From: Calliopum simillimum
Lineage: Eukaryota; Arthropoda; Insecta; Diptera; Lauxaniidae
Reading direction: 5' to 3'
Assembly (NCBI GenBank): GCA_951812925.1
Contig: OX638370.1
Coordinates: forward strand, 118,248,897 to 118,312,896
Length of the DNA stretch: 64,000 nucleotides
The position numbers and the translations under genes are program-made. Numbering within the stretch: the stretch's first letter is position 1; every line of letters starts with the position of its first letter. Under the pieces are notes generated by a model that saw nothing but the letters and a program-made list of their open reading frames with translations, searched no databases and was not told the origin of the DNA. Shown piece by piece: positions 32,179 to 45,100 of this stretch.

Positions 32179-32626
32179 TTCGGGGGGACTCGCGTACGCG
32201 AAAGCTCAATTAGCGTACGCGAAAACTCAATTAACGTGCGCGAAAAAAGCTTTCGGAAAACTTACGTACGCGAAATCCAGAGAAGTTCTTTATCCCGGGG
32301 AGCTTGATTACGCATGATTAATGTAGTTTGCAGCGCACGCAATTTGGCTAGCAAACTATGTGTTGGATATATTATAGACTGATCCGCCGCGAAGCCGGTG
32401 TTGGATTTAAATCCAGAGCTGCGGCCGTAAGCCGCCCACTTACCTCTACTTTTATGTAAAATTACTGTTGTAGTAGTTGTACTGCACTTTCTAATATGCA
32501 CTACAGCGTACGCAACATTTCGCGCACGCTAAATTAATCATGCGTAACGAAGCTGCGCCCGGGGAAAAAACTTCATTGGATTACGCAAGTTTTCCGAAAG
32601 CGAAAGCATACGCGAGGCCCCCCGAA
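32179..32626. mobile_element. 448-bp CpG-rich MITE with TA target duplication
   Basis: The ends TTCGGGGGGACTCGCGTACG and GCATACGCGAGGCCCCCCGA plus A are inverted repeats of about 25 bp, and TA flanks both sides (32177-32178 and 32627-32628). The left part has three or four units of CGTACGCGAAAACTCAATTA type; the right part has CGTACGCAACA and CGCGCACGCT relatives. A secondary pair GCTTGATTACGCATGATTAA (left) and TTAATCATGCGTAACGAAGC (right) folds inward. The centre carries the GC-rich module also found inverted in the foldback at 29112-30294. It is non-coding, though a 79-codon accidental frame crosses it on the minus strand. Confidence 0.85.
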
Positions 32627-32693
32627 TAGACAGACTCTTTAAATAATTCTTTTTTTCGCAGTATATCTACAATACAGTTAAAAATACGAAGGA

Positions 32694-32900
32694 ATGGCTG
32701 ATTATGACGGTATTGAGTTCTCTTTGACATTTGATGATGCATTCGAGTCTGATTTTCCTGGTGATAAATTTGATTTTGAAGTTATGTGGAAAGAATATGA
32801 ACGAGAATATCAAGAACAAGAGGCCATTAATAAACTTGAGCAATCCTTCATTAGAAAATTAAAAATACAAAACTATGAAGAAGACGAACGCATGATTTAA
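32694..32900 (+). CDS. Small acidic hypothetical protein (68 residues)
   Basis: Open from ATG (32694, context GAAGGAATGG) to TAA at 32898-32900. The product starts MADYDGIEFSLTFDDAFESD and is very acidic (many Asp/Glu) with a Glu-rich helix-like end (YEREYQEQEAINKLEQSFI). Such a biased, stop-free frame is unusual in this AT-rich DNA, and a plausible acceptor (TTTTTTTCGCAG, ending 32660) lies 33 nt upstream, suggesting an upstream non-coding exon. No family is recognised, and no promoter or clear polyadenylation signal was found. It could be a small gene, a last exon, or chance. It begins just 68 bp after the MITE. Confidence 0.4.
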   Translation: MADYDGIEFSLTFDDAFESDFPGDKFDFEVMWKEYEREYQEQEAINKLEQSFIRKLKIQNYEEDERMI

Positions 32901-34869
32901 ATTTTTGTTTGAGAAGACTGTTGTACTTAAAATTAAAACGTAGGCCTCAAATTAAAACAGAAAAAATTGTTTTTTACGGCTTGATTTTAAACTGTTTTTA
33001 TATTTTATCGTGTATTTTAAGAACATTTTTTAAAATTAGATATTTTATTTATTTCAGTTTGTTATAAGCAAATTGTATTTATTATTCAATTTTGTTATTC
33101 AGTTATGTATATTTTATGGTTTTATAATTCATCTAGCACTTGTTAAGTGTAAACAGGGATGGTATGGGGGAAATATATTTGCGAATCAATCAATCATGTA
33201 AAAAAATTTATTCATATAAAAATAAAAAATTTCCAAGCATTAAATCCAAGAGACTTGATAAATATGAACATGCTTATATAATAAATTTTATAAATAAATT
33301 TTGTCCAATCCTGATTGATAATTTTATAAGCAAATACATAAATATCGCTAAGGAAAATATTACAGTTTGGTTGAGAAGTTTACTCACTTCTAGCTTAAGG
33401 GTCCTATCCGGTTCCTTATGCTGTTAATGTCGTACTAAATATCATAATATGACAAGTCACAGACAAAGTTAAATGAATACTTCTTTAAATTTCTGTTTTA
33501 CTTAACATTTGCTAGTATTCGTCAAACTCCTGGTTATTTAAAGTATTTTAAAAACTTTGTTGTACAAATTTTACCATCGTATTTGAATTTGCATTGCAAT
33601 TTATTTTGTTTTAAGTTTTTTACTATATACATATAAGATATTTTGATAAAAAAAGAACCTAAACAAAAAATGTTCGATTCATACATTTTTTTTCTGTACT
33701 GCACAAATCAAGTGATGAAACTGTTATTTCTTATAGCGTTCGTTTTATATAATCTTATTTATTTATATTTAATTATATTTGTTTACTAATTTAAGTTTAT
33801 TATCTACAGTTTGATAAAAGACTTAATTTTATACGATTTTACACAAACTACATTAACCAATTAGCAAATAAACTGTAAGTTTCTTTTAAATTATGTAAAA
33901 TTGTTAGTTTTCTTTCGTTGCCTCCTTTGATTTAAAAGTAATATTTGGTTTACAATTCTTGTGGTCCACGATCGTTTTAATCAGCCAAAAATCTATAATT
34001 TTGGAACCAATCCAGATAAAGTTGTGCTTTTATTAGAAAAAGAAATCCTCAAAAATGTTTTTGTAATATCCTATGACTTAGAGAGGTCAAAGTGCACATA
34101 GTCTCTTGTAAAAAGGATGGTCCGGGGGTCGTCCTCTGATATACTTTGGAAAATAACTTGCAAAAATTGCATCATGAAATTATTTTATATCGATCCATAA
34201 TTCTAGATTGCATCAAAAAATATTCAAAAAAAAAAAAACGGCTAACAGTGAAAGCTTTACTTTATATGTTATAGACCAGGAAAATAAGGTTTTTACTGCA
34301 ATATAAGGATTTTCCTGCAAAATATCTCTAATTGAATTTTTTTTCACCAGAACTATCTTAATATACATATAAATAAAACCGTTAGTATTTAATGTCCATT
34401 GCGAAATTATTTGCTCTAGTTATTTTTTTTTTGCTTCAAGCTTCTTTGTGGTGCGGGCCCCTGTAGCCTATGTAGCTCATGCCTAAGCAAGGCCCTGCCT
34501 TTACCAAAATCTACATGCTATTGCCAAACTTTAACCTCAATTATTTCAAAACTAAAATTTTTTAACTATAAAATTCAAAACGCCATAACTGCGCCAATTT
34601 AAAACATTTTTGAGCGATTCTCTGTTAACATTTATCCAATGGTTTCAAAAACTCAACTTTGACCTCTGGCAAGATATGGTCCCTTTTGTCAAGAAGAGCC
34701 ACATACTAAATAATCGTATTATTAGGATTTTAAGTAATTTTTAAACTTCTTTGCAAAATTGATCTGTGAGTTTCTGAGGTTTGAAAAGTCAAAGTTAAAT
34801 TTTATTATCTTCCAACTTTTATATTGCCGACATTGCCGCTCGTGTTGCTATATTATTTCGATGAAAAGG
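32901..34869. other. Intergenic, nothing recognised
   Basis: AT-rich DNA. The open frame at 33140-33427 lacks an early ATG and has composition like its surroundings, so it is not called. No repeat ends identified. Confidence 0.45.
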
Positions 34870-35832
34870 ATAAGCTGGGGTACATTTCGAACCAAAAACC
34901 TGAAATGTAGAAACATAACTAATTACAGTGGACGCAACGTAATGAACTTTGGCAGTTCTCTTTCCACTCCTCCCGCGCTAATATGCTTTTTTAACTTTTT
35001 GTGTTTTTTTTTTGTAATTTTCGGCATCTTGTTCGTAAGGGCTTTGCAAATAAAGTTGTATTGTTTTTTTAAAGTAAGTATGAAAATTTGGTATCACTAA
35101 CCTTTATAATTAATAGAATAAAAATGGTTTTTATCAAGGTCAAATAGTTTAAATTTTAAAATATTTTTAATTCTTCAAGAGATTTTGGGGCACATTTGAC
35201 TTTTGCCGAAGGGGCACATTTGATGTTCGTCCATACGTTTGTGTATTTTATAAGATTTTCTTGTTTTATCTTTTAAAACATATGGAATGCCACTAATTGT
35301 AGAAGTAATTAGCTATACTTCATACAAGATCAGTTATTTGAGAAGAGTTTCACTATTAAATTGGGTTTTTATAAAACCGGAAGTGGAAGATGTTTGCCTG
35401 ACTTTGAGAAGTGCAATTGAGTTTAAACCACCAACTCCAACAAATCTAGCCTCACTAAATACGTATTTGACATCGACTTCTCCCACCTATATATAAATAA
35501 GTCTTCGTTAATACATACATACTTATTATTTGTATTTATATGAAAAAAATATATGCATTAATGTTTTGTTTAATGTTTTTGTGCTATTTTGTGAGTGTCA
35601 AATGTGCCCCTTGCAATGTCTCCTGGTCCGGGGAACATTTGACAAAATGACTTTTTTTGAAAAAATTTAAAAAAGGGCTCTTAATGCAGTTTTTTTTGTA
35701 ATTTTTTTTTCTTGGTTTTAATCTTAAATAATTAATGTTTCAGAAACAGTAAAGAATATTAAGATCGTGCAATAATTTTCAAAGATACAGGTATTTGAAA
35801 ATTTAGTGTCAAATGTGCCCCAGTCTCCCCTA
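34870..35832. mobile_element. Non-autonomous element with GGGGCACATTTGAC motifs
   Basis: The right end TGTCAAATGTGCCCCAGTCT followed by CCCC (to 35832) is a typical insect repeat terminus. A diverged counterpart, AGCTGGGGTACATTTCGAAC, lies at 34872. Between them the GGGGCACATTTGAC motif recurs directly (35187, 35213, a variant at 35630) and inverted (35598). The arrangement of short repeated motifs at both ends suggests an element with subterminal transposase sites. Boundaries are approximate; the interior frames are not coding. Confidence 0.55.
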
Positions 35833-36260
35833 CTAACAACAGCAATGTCATTTGAAAGTGTGACCTGGCGAAAGTTCGATGGGTCAATTCAGCGTTGACA
35901 TACTCAGAGTTTTAACTCAGTGGATTTTCGATTGTTGGAAAATTCAAAAATTTAGCTTAGTGTAATGTCAATTGCTGGACTATCCTATACTATGTAAGCA
36001 CAACGCTGCAGATTGTAACAATCACTCGTTAAATCAAAAATCCTACTCACTTGATTGCCGAATTTGAGGTAATAGATGAAATAGGGTTCTTTCTTATCTG
36101 AAGTTCATCTTTGGTAATGGTTCATTATTGTATACTGGAGGGTGGTTAATCACAATTTTTTTCAGTGGATTATAATATTAGTCGAAATTTCATTACGATG
36201 ATTAGAGTGAACAATTTTTTTTTTAATTTTTAATTGTTTTTGGAACAGATAATGATTTAC
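35833..36260. other. Intergenic, nothing recognised
   Basis: Non-coding AT-rich sequence between two repeat elements. Confidence 0.5.
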
Positions 36261-36573
36261 ATTATTAGCTACCAACAATGAAAATACATTGATGGTTGGA
36301 GCTTTACTGTTCAGTGTTTTTTAGTAAAACACCAATAAAAACACAAAAAACAAGGCAAAATACACATAAATAAAAAAAGCAAAAAAATGTATCGGAAGGC
36401 TGGTTTGCGTTTCTAGTTTCGTGACCCACCACAGGTCAAAATTTACTATAATAAGTCAATTCCTCATCAGACGCATTTGCCTTGTTTTTGTGTTTTTATT
36501 GGTGTTTTACTCAAAAACACTGAACAGTAAAGCTCCAACCATCAATGTATTTTCATTGTTGGCAGCTAATAAT
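36261..36573. repeat. Hairpin with ~98-bp near-perfect arms
   Basis: The left arm 36261-36359 (ATTATTAGCTACCAACAATG onwards) is repeated as its reverse complement at 36476-36573, with only a few mismatches. Shared pieces include ATTGATGGTTGGAGCTTTAC and AAAACACCAATAAAAACACA with their complements. The spacer is 116 nt. It is a recent foldback or MITE and a potential dsRNA source if transcribed. It lies downstream (3') of the minus-strand LRR gene. Confidence 0.88.
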
Positions 36574-38235
36574 TTTTTTTTTGTTTTTGACCCAGAATCA
36601 TATCATGACAGTAAACTTATGTTGAAACAGATCTATCAACTTATACAAATACTTACTTATACGTTGTTGGTTTTCAATCTAAAAATTCACACATGTTGTA
36701 TAAGAGAAAAAAAAAAACGGTTTTTTATTTTTTTTTTTTTTATTCTGGAAGCTAGATAGTTTACTTAATTTTTTAAAATTTACTTGTTTGACTTTTGCAC
36801 AGCAGTTAACATTCCAAACTACCAGAAACAATGATTTTATTTTATATTTTTAATGTAGTAAACATATTACATTTAACTTATATTATTTTAAGTAGCTTTA
36901 ATAATTTAAAAATAGTTTAAATAAGAAAGAGTATGTTTTAAAATTTGATTTGGAAATAAAATACCAAGTACAAAAATTACAAGGTTAAGATAATTTGAAA
37001 ATTAGAACCCAAAGAAAGTTAACTAAAATTTCTTATTTAAAAAAAGAAAAAAGAAAATAGAAAACATTTATATAGTTTAATTTATTATAGTACAGGGTGT
37101 TATAGTTGTTTTTCTTTTCATGGTAAATATGGTTAAATTTATTTTAGTAGGCATCGTATAATGGTTTTCTTATATATATTACAGAAGGCTTCTTAAATCA
37201 CTTTTGTTTTTGACTGTAAAGTTTAACAAATTTTGGAAAAGGTATTATTTGACTATTTGAAATTTATGTTTTCCGACCATGGCACTAAAAATTCCAGTGT
37301 AAAATGCAATTGTGGTATATTTTGTTAAAAAATATTTGTTGTATAACTATTGTGTTTTGAATAGATAATGTAAGTCGAGCTGAATCAGAATAATTTCGGG
37401 GAAATTTGTCAAGTTGTTAATTACTTTTGATTGATTAAAATTGGGTTAATTTTATCGTCATTCCAGGGTTTTGGCATTTGAGCTCAGATGTCCAATTCCA
37501 TGTTAAGAAGTTTGTTGGTTTTGCGATCATCTCAAAATCAGTCATAACATTTTTTTTACATTTTTGAATATTCAGACTACTTCATGTGGAATATGTATTT
37601 ATTATCAACGCATAGCACATTTCTTTGCCATTGGAATTGGAAAGCTCGAATTCTACTGATTAGCAATTATTTATTTTGACAAAAGCAACTATATATTTTT
37701 ATTTTTTTTTTGTTTTTTGTTTTAAATATGTATTTTATAAAATCGGGATGTACAAAGAACTGTAAACTATCCCTATAACTTTTTGTATATGTTAATATTA
37801 GAAAAAATTAAGTACTATTTTATTTTGGAATTGTATGTTTATTTGCTGTTTCATACTTAATACTTTTAAATTGTATTTATCAAATTTTACACGATATTTC
37901 ATTCTTTTAAAACTTCATTATTTTGTTTTATATGCATTTGTTATATATTTTGCGTTATATTTTAGATTATACATATTTAAATATGTATATGTGCGTGTAT
38001 ATAGAGTAAGTAGATCTATGAAAAACTAGCTATCATATATTTTTTGTTTTAGTTTCATCCTCTTTTTTTTTCTGATATAGTAAAATAACGACATTCTCTT
38101 TCTCTTTACTTAACAATTAATATAAACGTTTGCTCCTTTTTGTAAGTTTTCCTGTTTTCAATTTAGCTGCACTTTCTACTGTATTTCCTCTCATCTTTAT
38201 GACAATGCATTTACTCGCAATCTTGAAGCAGCTTT
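36574..38235. other. 3' flank of the LRR gene
   Basis: Probably includes the 3' untranslated region of the minus-strand gene ending at 38236; a minus-strand AATAAA occurs at 37823-37818. A 24-bp poly-T/A-rich stretch near 36717-36742. No coding sequence seen. Confidence 0.5.
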
Positions 38236-41200
38236 TTAAACTTGATTAATCGGCGCATATCGATGTACCTTTGGCTGTTTTGATTCTTTAGCTAATGGTT
38301 TGTTAATCTCCTCCGTAAGTTGCTGATAAACAAAATTATTGGGCGCCGTTAAAAGAGCCGTTTGAAAGCGTTCTCCACGTTTTCGCATCACCAATGCAAC
38401 CATTTTGGCAATAGTGAGCAGTATGACCAGTGTACAAAGCACTATTATAATAACTGGAATAAGGAATTTATATCCGCTATAGTAGATACGTCCACGTTCA
38501 ATGATGATCTCTTCAGTATCTTCATCGGATTCCTTTTCGGAATCCTCATCGTCAATTAAAAATTTGTCTGTAATGGTGCGAAAAATAAAATTAAGTATTT
38601 GTATCAACATGAACAATAGCAAATATTCGGTTTTTTGGTCAATTTTTCTTGTGTTAAATAAAAAACTAAATTTTTTTTACATTTTCCCCAGACTTTTTTT
38701 TTCCTGCATTTTAAGAAAATTGTTTTTAATTTTTCAAATTTCATCAAATAATTTCGTATTTTAACAAAAGTAAGGTTTTGTTTTTAATCTGATAAATTGT
38801 TTCGAGCCATTATATTTGACAATCTATTTTTTATTAGCTTTCTTCATTTTATAATTTTTTCAATAAAAATCCCCTGAAGAAGCTAAAACTCCAATTGATG
38901 TAACGTCGAAATAATGTTATAAAAAATTTTGTTTTTTATATAACACAAACACAACTGATTCTATTTAGTTTTATGTTAATTTTTCATAACTTACTTAGCA
39001 AGAATTCATCTTTTTTATCCTTTTTCAATATGCTGTCATCAATTTGATTATGATTTAATTTAGGCAAATCTACTTTCTCCGCCTTCTTTTTGTCAAAGTT
39101 GTTGTAATCATCCTCATCTTCATTATCATCTTCATCGTCGTAGTCACTTTCATTCTCTTCTTCATCATCATCGGCTGCTTCGTCTTTGTCTTCGGCCGCA
39201 TGATTCAAGTCATCTTCATCATTGAGATCTTCTCCACTTAAAAGGTCATCTCTATCGATTACAACTTCGCTCTTGCGCGAATCTTTTAATATTGTCTGCA
39301 GTTTATTGTTTTCCATGATGTTTAACAAATTCTTTGAGTCTTCGTCCAGATCTTCAGATACCTCTTCCATACGAGTGTCATACTTGGACTTTGAGACCGT
39401 CTCATGATGTTTGCACACTTCACGCGCCAGTTCAGTCCAACCTGTTTGTGGTTGGAATTCCCCAAAGCTTGTCGCACTTTCCAAATTCGCTAGCGTTGGC
39501 ATTTTACTTGCCAACAATTTTCTATTCGATGTCACATAACTCATGAAATCTTGAAAATCTTCATTGCATTTGATTGGATTATGCGAAATGTCAAGTGTAC
39601 GCAAATTTTTGAAATTCTTAATATCTGCCGATGAGATTTTCTTGATTTGATTGACTGATGCGTTGAAACTGCGCAATGTTTCGTAGAATTTGTATTTACG
39701 TCCAACACCGTATTGGTTATCGGTCAACAAAGAATGCAATTCACATTCGCTTACATCCAACTCGCGCAATTTGTCCATTGGCAAGAAAAGTCGCACCGAA
39801 AGCTTGCGTATTGGATTGCCGGCAAGATTCAGTTTTGTTAAATCATTGTTTTGCATAAACATTAATTCGTCCAGCTTCACAATCAAATTGTTGCTCAAGT
39901 CCAAGTCGTTAAGCTTTGTCAATGCTGCAAATGTATCGCGTTCCAAGTTATTGATATTATTCCATGCTAATTTTAGTGTAGCCAAGCGTGGCATGGTCGA
40001 GAACGTTTTGTGACCTAAAGCACCAATGGCACAATTTGAGATATCAAGATAGTACACAGTAAAATAGCCATTATAACTCTGGAAACCATCGGTGGGCAGT
40101 TGTGTCAGGCGTGGGTTGTCATTCAAACGTATAACATCTAGCTCAGAATTCTTATAAAACAGCAGCGATGAGACCTGATCTATTTCGTTAACAGATAAAT
40201 CAATATTGCGTAGATTTTTCAACGTCAGGAAGGAGTCCGGTTGAATTTTGGTAATAAGATTAGCTCTAAGTATCAAGTTTGTAAGACCTTCCATTTTATC
40301 GAACATGCCATGGTGTATATGCTTGATGTTATTATGAGACAAATCAAGCTGTTGTAGATCAGCAGTACCGAAATGCAAATCACCACTGATATTATTTCCT
40401 TTTAGACGAAGTATTGCCAAAGCAGTACGATTGAAAATCGCTGGTGGAAGTGTTTTCAACATGTTATAGGAAAGGTCGAGTTCCTCAATGGTTTCAAGGT
40501 TATCAAAAACTTTCTCGGGTATTTTTTGCAAATTATTTTGTGACAGATTTATGAAGACAATATTGGAAAGATGCGAGAAGGCATTTGGATTTAACTCCAT
40601 GAGGTTGTTGTGCGATAAATCCAATTCTTCGATACTTGATGACTGCAAAGGTAAAGAAAAATGTAATTAAATAAAGATTGTTCTATGTAATATAACTAAT
40701 GTTTATATATTTACTTTTAGCAAATAGTGTACACTTGACATGACGCTCAAATCATTGCCTGTAATGGCTAACATGCGCAGCTTCTTGTTGTTTGCGAAGG
40801 TGTCTGGATTAATAATCGCCAAACCGACATTGGTTAAATTCACAGAATACAACTCATCTAAGCCATGGAAAGCAGATTGATGTAGATATTCAATAGTGCA
40901 GTTGGCAATTTTAATTGAGGAAACATGTTTCAGACCAATTTTAGCAAAGAATTCTGGTCCCAATAGAATTGGGTATTTAGGACCAACATCGGTTACAACC
41001 AAATCGGTGATGTCTGAGCCGAACTTTTGTTTGCCAGGATCAAGTCTATAAAATAAATAAGGTAAATAAATTTTAATTTTAATTAAGGAGCTTTAAACTT
41101 AAATGTATATACCTGCTGCAAGTGGCCACCAGATAGCTATTAATATTGCGTGCACATACACAATCTCTTGGGCAAGGAACATTTTCATTGAAAACAACTT

Positions 41201-42113
41201 CTTCCTCGTCAGCAATATCATCATCATCATCGTCGTCATAATCATCTTCTTCGTCAAAATTATCAGTGTTGTTATTCAAGTTATTTGCATCATCACCTGT
41301 ATGCTTATCGTCTTTAGCCGTATGCTCATCGAGGGTTAATTCATTTTTAAGGCTAGCCTATATTTGTTAAAATAACATTTAAGTTTTCACCAAAAAGCTA
41401 TACACTATTAATACTGATCATTACCCTTTCTATTCCCTTAATCGGTTTCAATTGTCCAAGTGGTTTTCCCTCCTTTTTAACTTTAGGATTTTTAGTTGGG
41501 CTTGATGTTGTACCACCAGACGATTTGGATTTCTTTGTTGTCTTAGCACTTGTAGCTTCATCATAATTGTACTCATAATCATCATCATCATAATAATAAT
41601 CATCATCATCTTCCTCATCGTAGCTATCATCTTTGCTGGTTGTGGCATTCTTATTATCCTTCACAGGATTAGGCAAAATTTTGCTGTGCCTAAGAAAAAT
41701 AATGGCGATTAATTATTTATCTAATACTTTATTACAATTTTTCAATATGCGAGGTTGTACCTTAAATCATCGGCTAGGGCCTCATTATGTTTGGAAGCCT
41801 CAATAAGGTCATTCAAAACTTCATCACTCAAAGGTTTGTGCGTTGTTATGCTGCTGCTCAGCGTCTTTTTGTCATTTGTTGTACTCGTGGTTACCACCAC
41901 TGGGGGTAAATCCTTAATTTTGGGCGTTGAAATTTTAATACCACTACTACTTGGTATGAGCACTGTGTCGTCCGATTCCTCAATGCTATCTAATTTATTA
42001 TCGCTGATATCATCGTGTACGATATTTAATGTATGTGGTGTACTGGATAATGAAACTTGTATGGCGCCCAGTGCCAGCAGTAACAATAGCACCAGTCTAG
42101 GCTGGCGACCCAT
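38236..42113 (-). CDS. Gp150: Type I membrane leucine-rich-repeat receptor, probable Gp150 orthologue
   Basis: Six minus-strand coding exons: 42113-41761, 41689-41425, 41357-41113, 41045-40715, 40642-38995 and 38567-38236. All have GT-AG junctions in frame, giving 1057 residues. The order is: signal peptide ([20 protein letters not shown]); a Thr/Lys-rich stalk with an acidic Tyr-rich stretch ([18 protein letters not shown], likely tyrosine-sulfated); a second Asp run; an LRR N-cap (CPRDCVC, residues 268-274); about 16-18 LRRs with [14 protein letters not shown]-type units (about 290-765) closed by NPIKC; a long acidic spacer; one membrane helix ([20 protein letters not shown], about 982-1001); and a roughly 50-residue tail with YQQL and RYAPI. 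Size and plan match Drosophila Gp150, an endosomal Notch-modulating glycoprotein phosphorylated on tyrosine. The name rests on architecture and memory. A pyrimidine-rich acceptor at 42127 implies an upstream leader exon. Confidence 0.82.
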
Positions 42114-45100
42114 TATTGTGCGGGAACTTTAAGTAAAAAAAGAGAGATTTACAATTTATAAAATTCATAAAATCGATAAAAGTTTTTATTTTATATAATG
42201 GTCATTTTGACTCAATAGCGCATATAAGAACGGGGTCTATCTAACTTGTGGGCTTAATCTTTGCCTCTAATTATCAACTTGAAATGTACACATAAAATAT
42301 TTTTGACTTCTGATTGTTCATTGAAATTATTTTACTTTCAGTTTATCACATTCAGGGTAGCGTACATAAATCATGTTAATTATTTGAGGGCGTCATTTTA
42401 TTCATATACATATGTACTTGTGTATTTAGTCGAGTATTATCTACAGATGATTTTTTTTTATCACATAAACAGAACACGTTTTTGACTCGCATTGATTTTA
42501 TAGCATTTTTTGACTTGCTTGAAGTTTTTCGTGTTGTTATGCGATAATCTTATTGAAAAATGCTTGTAATCGAGTTCTAGCAACATAACTCAAAGCACGT
42601 GCTTAGAATAGCACATCTTTTGAAATATTAATAGTTTCCAAGGTTGGTGTTAGGCTCATTAAATATTTCTTCTATTGATTGGGAGATTTATGACAAACTT
42701 TAGAAAAGTACATACATATATTTTTATTCAATTTCGAAACAAAGTTTCAAACATTAGCTGAGCCTGAGCTGTTGGTGTCATTTTATTGTATTTGAATGTT
42801 CAAAAATACATCTTATTTTGTTTCATGAAAGTTTAGAGAATGGAAAAATCGTACAAAAAATATAAAAACGTTGATAACTGCCATATTTAAATTTGAGCGC
42901 TATTCGAGAGTTATTTAACCATCTCTGTCTATTTCATGTCCAGAGACGGTTAAATAACGCTGAAGGTTGAATAATGCTTCAATTTATTAAAAACTAAATT
43001 ACATGCATAAATGTATTTTACACAAAAGTGAAAGAATTTTGGAAATAGTCAGAGCTGTCTCCGAACCTTTTTAAAAGTTTTGGGCAGAATTAAAAAAAAA
43101 AAAATAAAATTATTGGACGAATCCATAGGAAAAGTGGATGTAAAACTCCTACATGGATTCGGGGGCAACCCTGTCAGTTTCCAAATTTTCTGAAAAGTGG
43201 ACCTAAAACTGCCAGTTTTCCACATTTTTTTTTAAACCTATCTCTGCCTATCGAATGGTGTAAACAATTTTGTTTTTTGTTTTTTTTTTCAAATGGGTTC
43301 AAGACTCTTAAGAAGAATCGGTGAAACCCATGATAATTTCAAAAATGTTTCTTCGTTTATTCGCTATCGAATACATTTTTTTTTTACAATTTAATCTGAA
43401 AGTGCTGCTCTTAATCAAAAAACGCGATTCTCATAATGAGTATTGTTTTGAAAATAATCAATAAAATTCGAAATCGCACTATATTAGAATTCGTAGAAAA
43501 TGATGTGCAAAATATTAACGAAAAATTGATGAAAATAATTGAGCCCAATATTTTAAAAGAACTTTCAAAGCGGCCTCTGAAAAAGATGAAGATTGCATTG
43601 CCAAGGAAGTTTGCAAGAAAGTAAACTTCAGCGTTTTGAGTTTTACCACTTCTTGGGATCCTCTTAATTTTTTTCGGGATCTTCTTTTTCACCATTTTGA
43701 AATATTCTTAAAATTTGGATAAAAAAAGCAATATTTTCTGAAAGGGAGCCCTAAACAGAAGATTGTTCAGAAAAAACATTTTGACCTTATTTTCAAAATC
43801 AAGCTGAAATCTGTTGAAAATCAGCAAAAATGAGATTGTGTAGATTGATACGCCGATATAACTGATGTACATACTTGTAAAATGTGTACATTTTTATTAT
43901 TATACATTTGCTAAATAAATACATGCCTCAATATAAATACTGATTATTTTTGCCCTTTAACTGCACAAAATGTAAATTTTTAATAAAATAAATAAAAAAG
44001 AGCTGCTGTTGTAAATATTTGCAAAATAAATTTTGAAGTTATCAACTTAAACAAATTAAGTAAATTAAGGTGTTAAAATACCTTTAACCATAGAGGGTTA
44101 CTTTGACGCTGATAGTTTAATTTTAAAAGTTGCATCAGCTTTCTAACAAAGTACTATGACAAATTTCAAGAAAAAAAAAAAAAAAAAAACCCAGGCAAAT
44201 CATTAATAAATTGGTTGTGTCCGCAATTGGGGGAAAACTTTCTAAGAAACTATAGATAACACTTTTTCGCCCATATTCGCTAAATTTAACAGGCAAAATA
44301 ATTACGTAGAATATTGTTAATTATTTGTGTCAACAATTAAAAGAACTAGGGGCACATTTTATTTTCTATATGATAATGCATGTACTCGTACTTATGTATA
44401 TGTAATGAGCTAACACCTTATGATACTGAAGGTTTTTTATACATAATTTTGTTGTTTTGTCGCCAAAGTAGGGCAATTTCTATAGTTATTTTCTACACAT
44501 AAAAAAGCTATAAAATTATGCTGACTCTAGCTTATAATAAGGAATAACTATAAACGAACTTATCAAAAAGTAAATATGGAAAGAGTTGTATATACTCGTA
44601 CATATAGCATATGAGAAAGAATAAAAAAAGTTTTTATCTGCATTAACAGATAAGATATAAAATTGAAACATGCTTTAAAATGAAGAGCTAAAAAAGCACT
44701 TTTGTGGAAAAAGTTAGGGATTTTTCTAAAACTTTCAACGTGTTTTCACAGTATGAATAATTGAAAGGGCGTTCTATTCAAATGCATCTTTTAAAACCAC
44801 TTTTTTTTAATACAATTTTCAGCGACTCAATTAATCAATATGTTAATCCAACGTAACCTGTTTGTTCATCATAATTATGGGTTATATTTCATTTTGTATG
44901 CTAGATTCCAGTCATTTTATTTCTAAAGTTATAAACTCGTACAATTTGCTTATATTAAGTTGTTTTGATTTTTTATCAGTGGATTTTTTTTTTTTTTAAA
45001 TTGTTTCATCTTTTCCGTAACATTAAAATATAAAATTAAAACATTTCAACAATTTAAGTACATGAATTGCGCTATCTATTGACTCGTATAAATTGAACGT

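Noticed and set aside
33140..33427. 95-codon open frame
   Set aside because: Opens with a non-ATG codon; the first ATG is eight codons in, and the Lys/Ile/Asn-rich composition equals translated AT-rich DNA.
36261..36573. Large pre-miRNA
   Set aside because: Stem arms of ~98 bp with a 116-nt loop are far longer than fly miRNA precursors; better explained as a foldback element or hairpin RNA.
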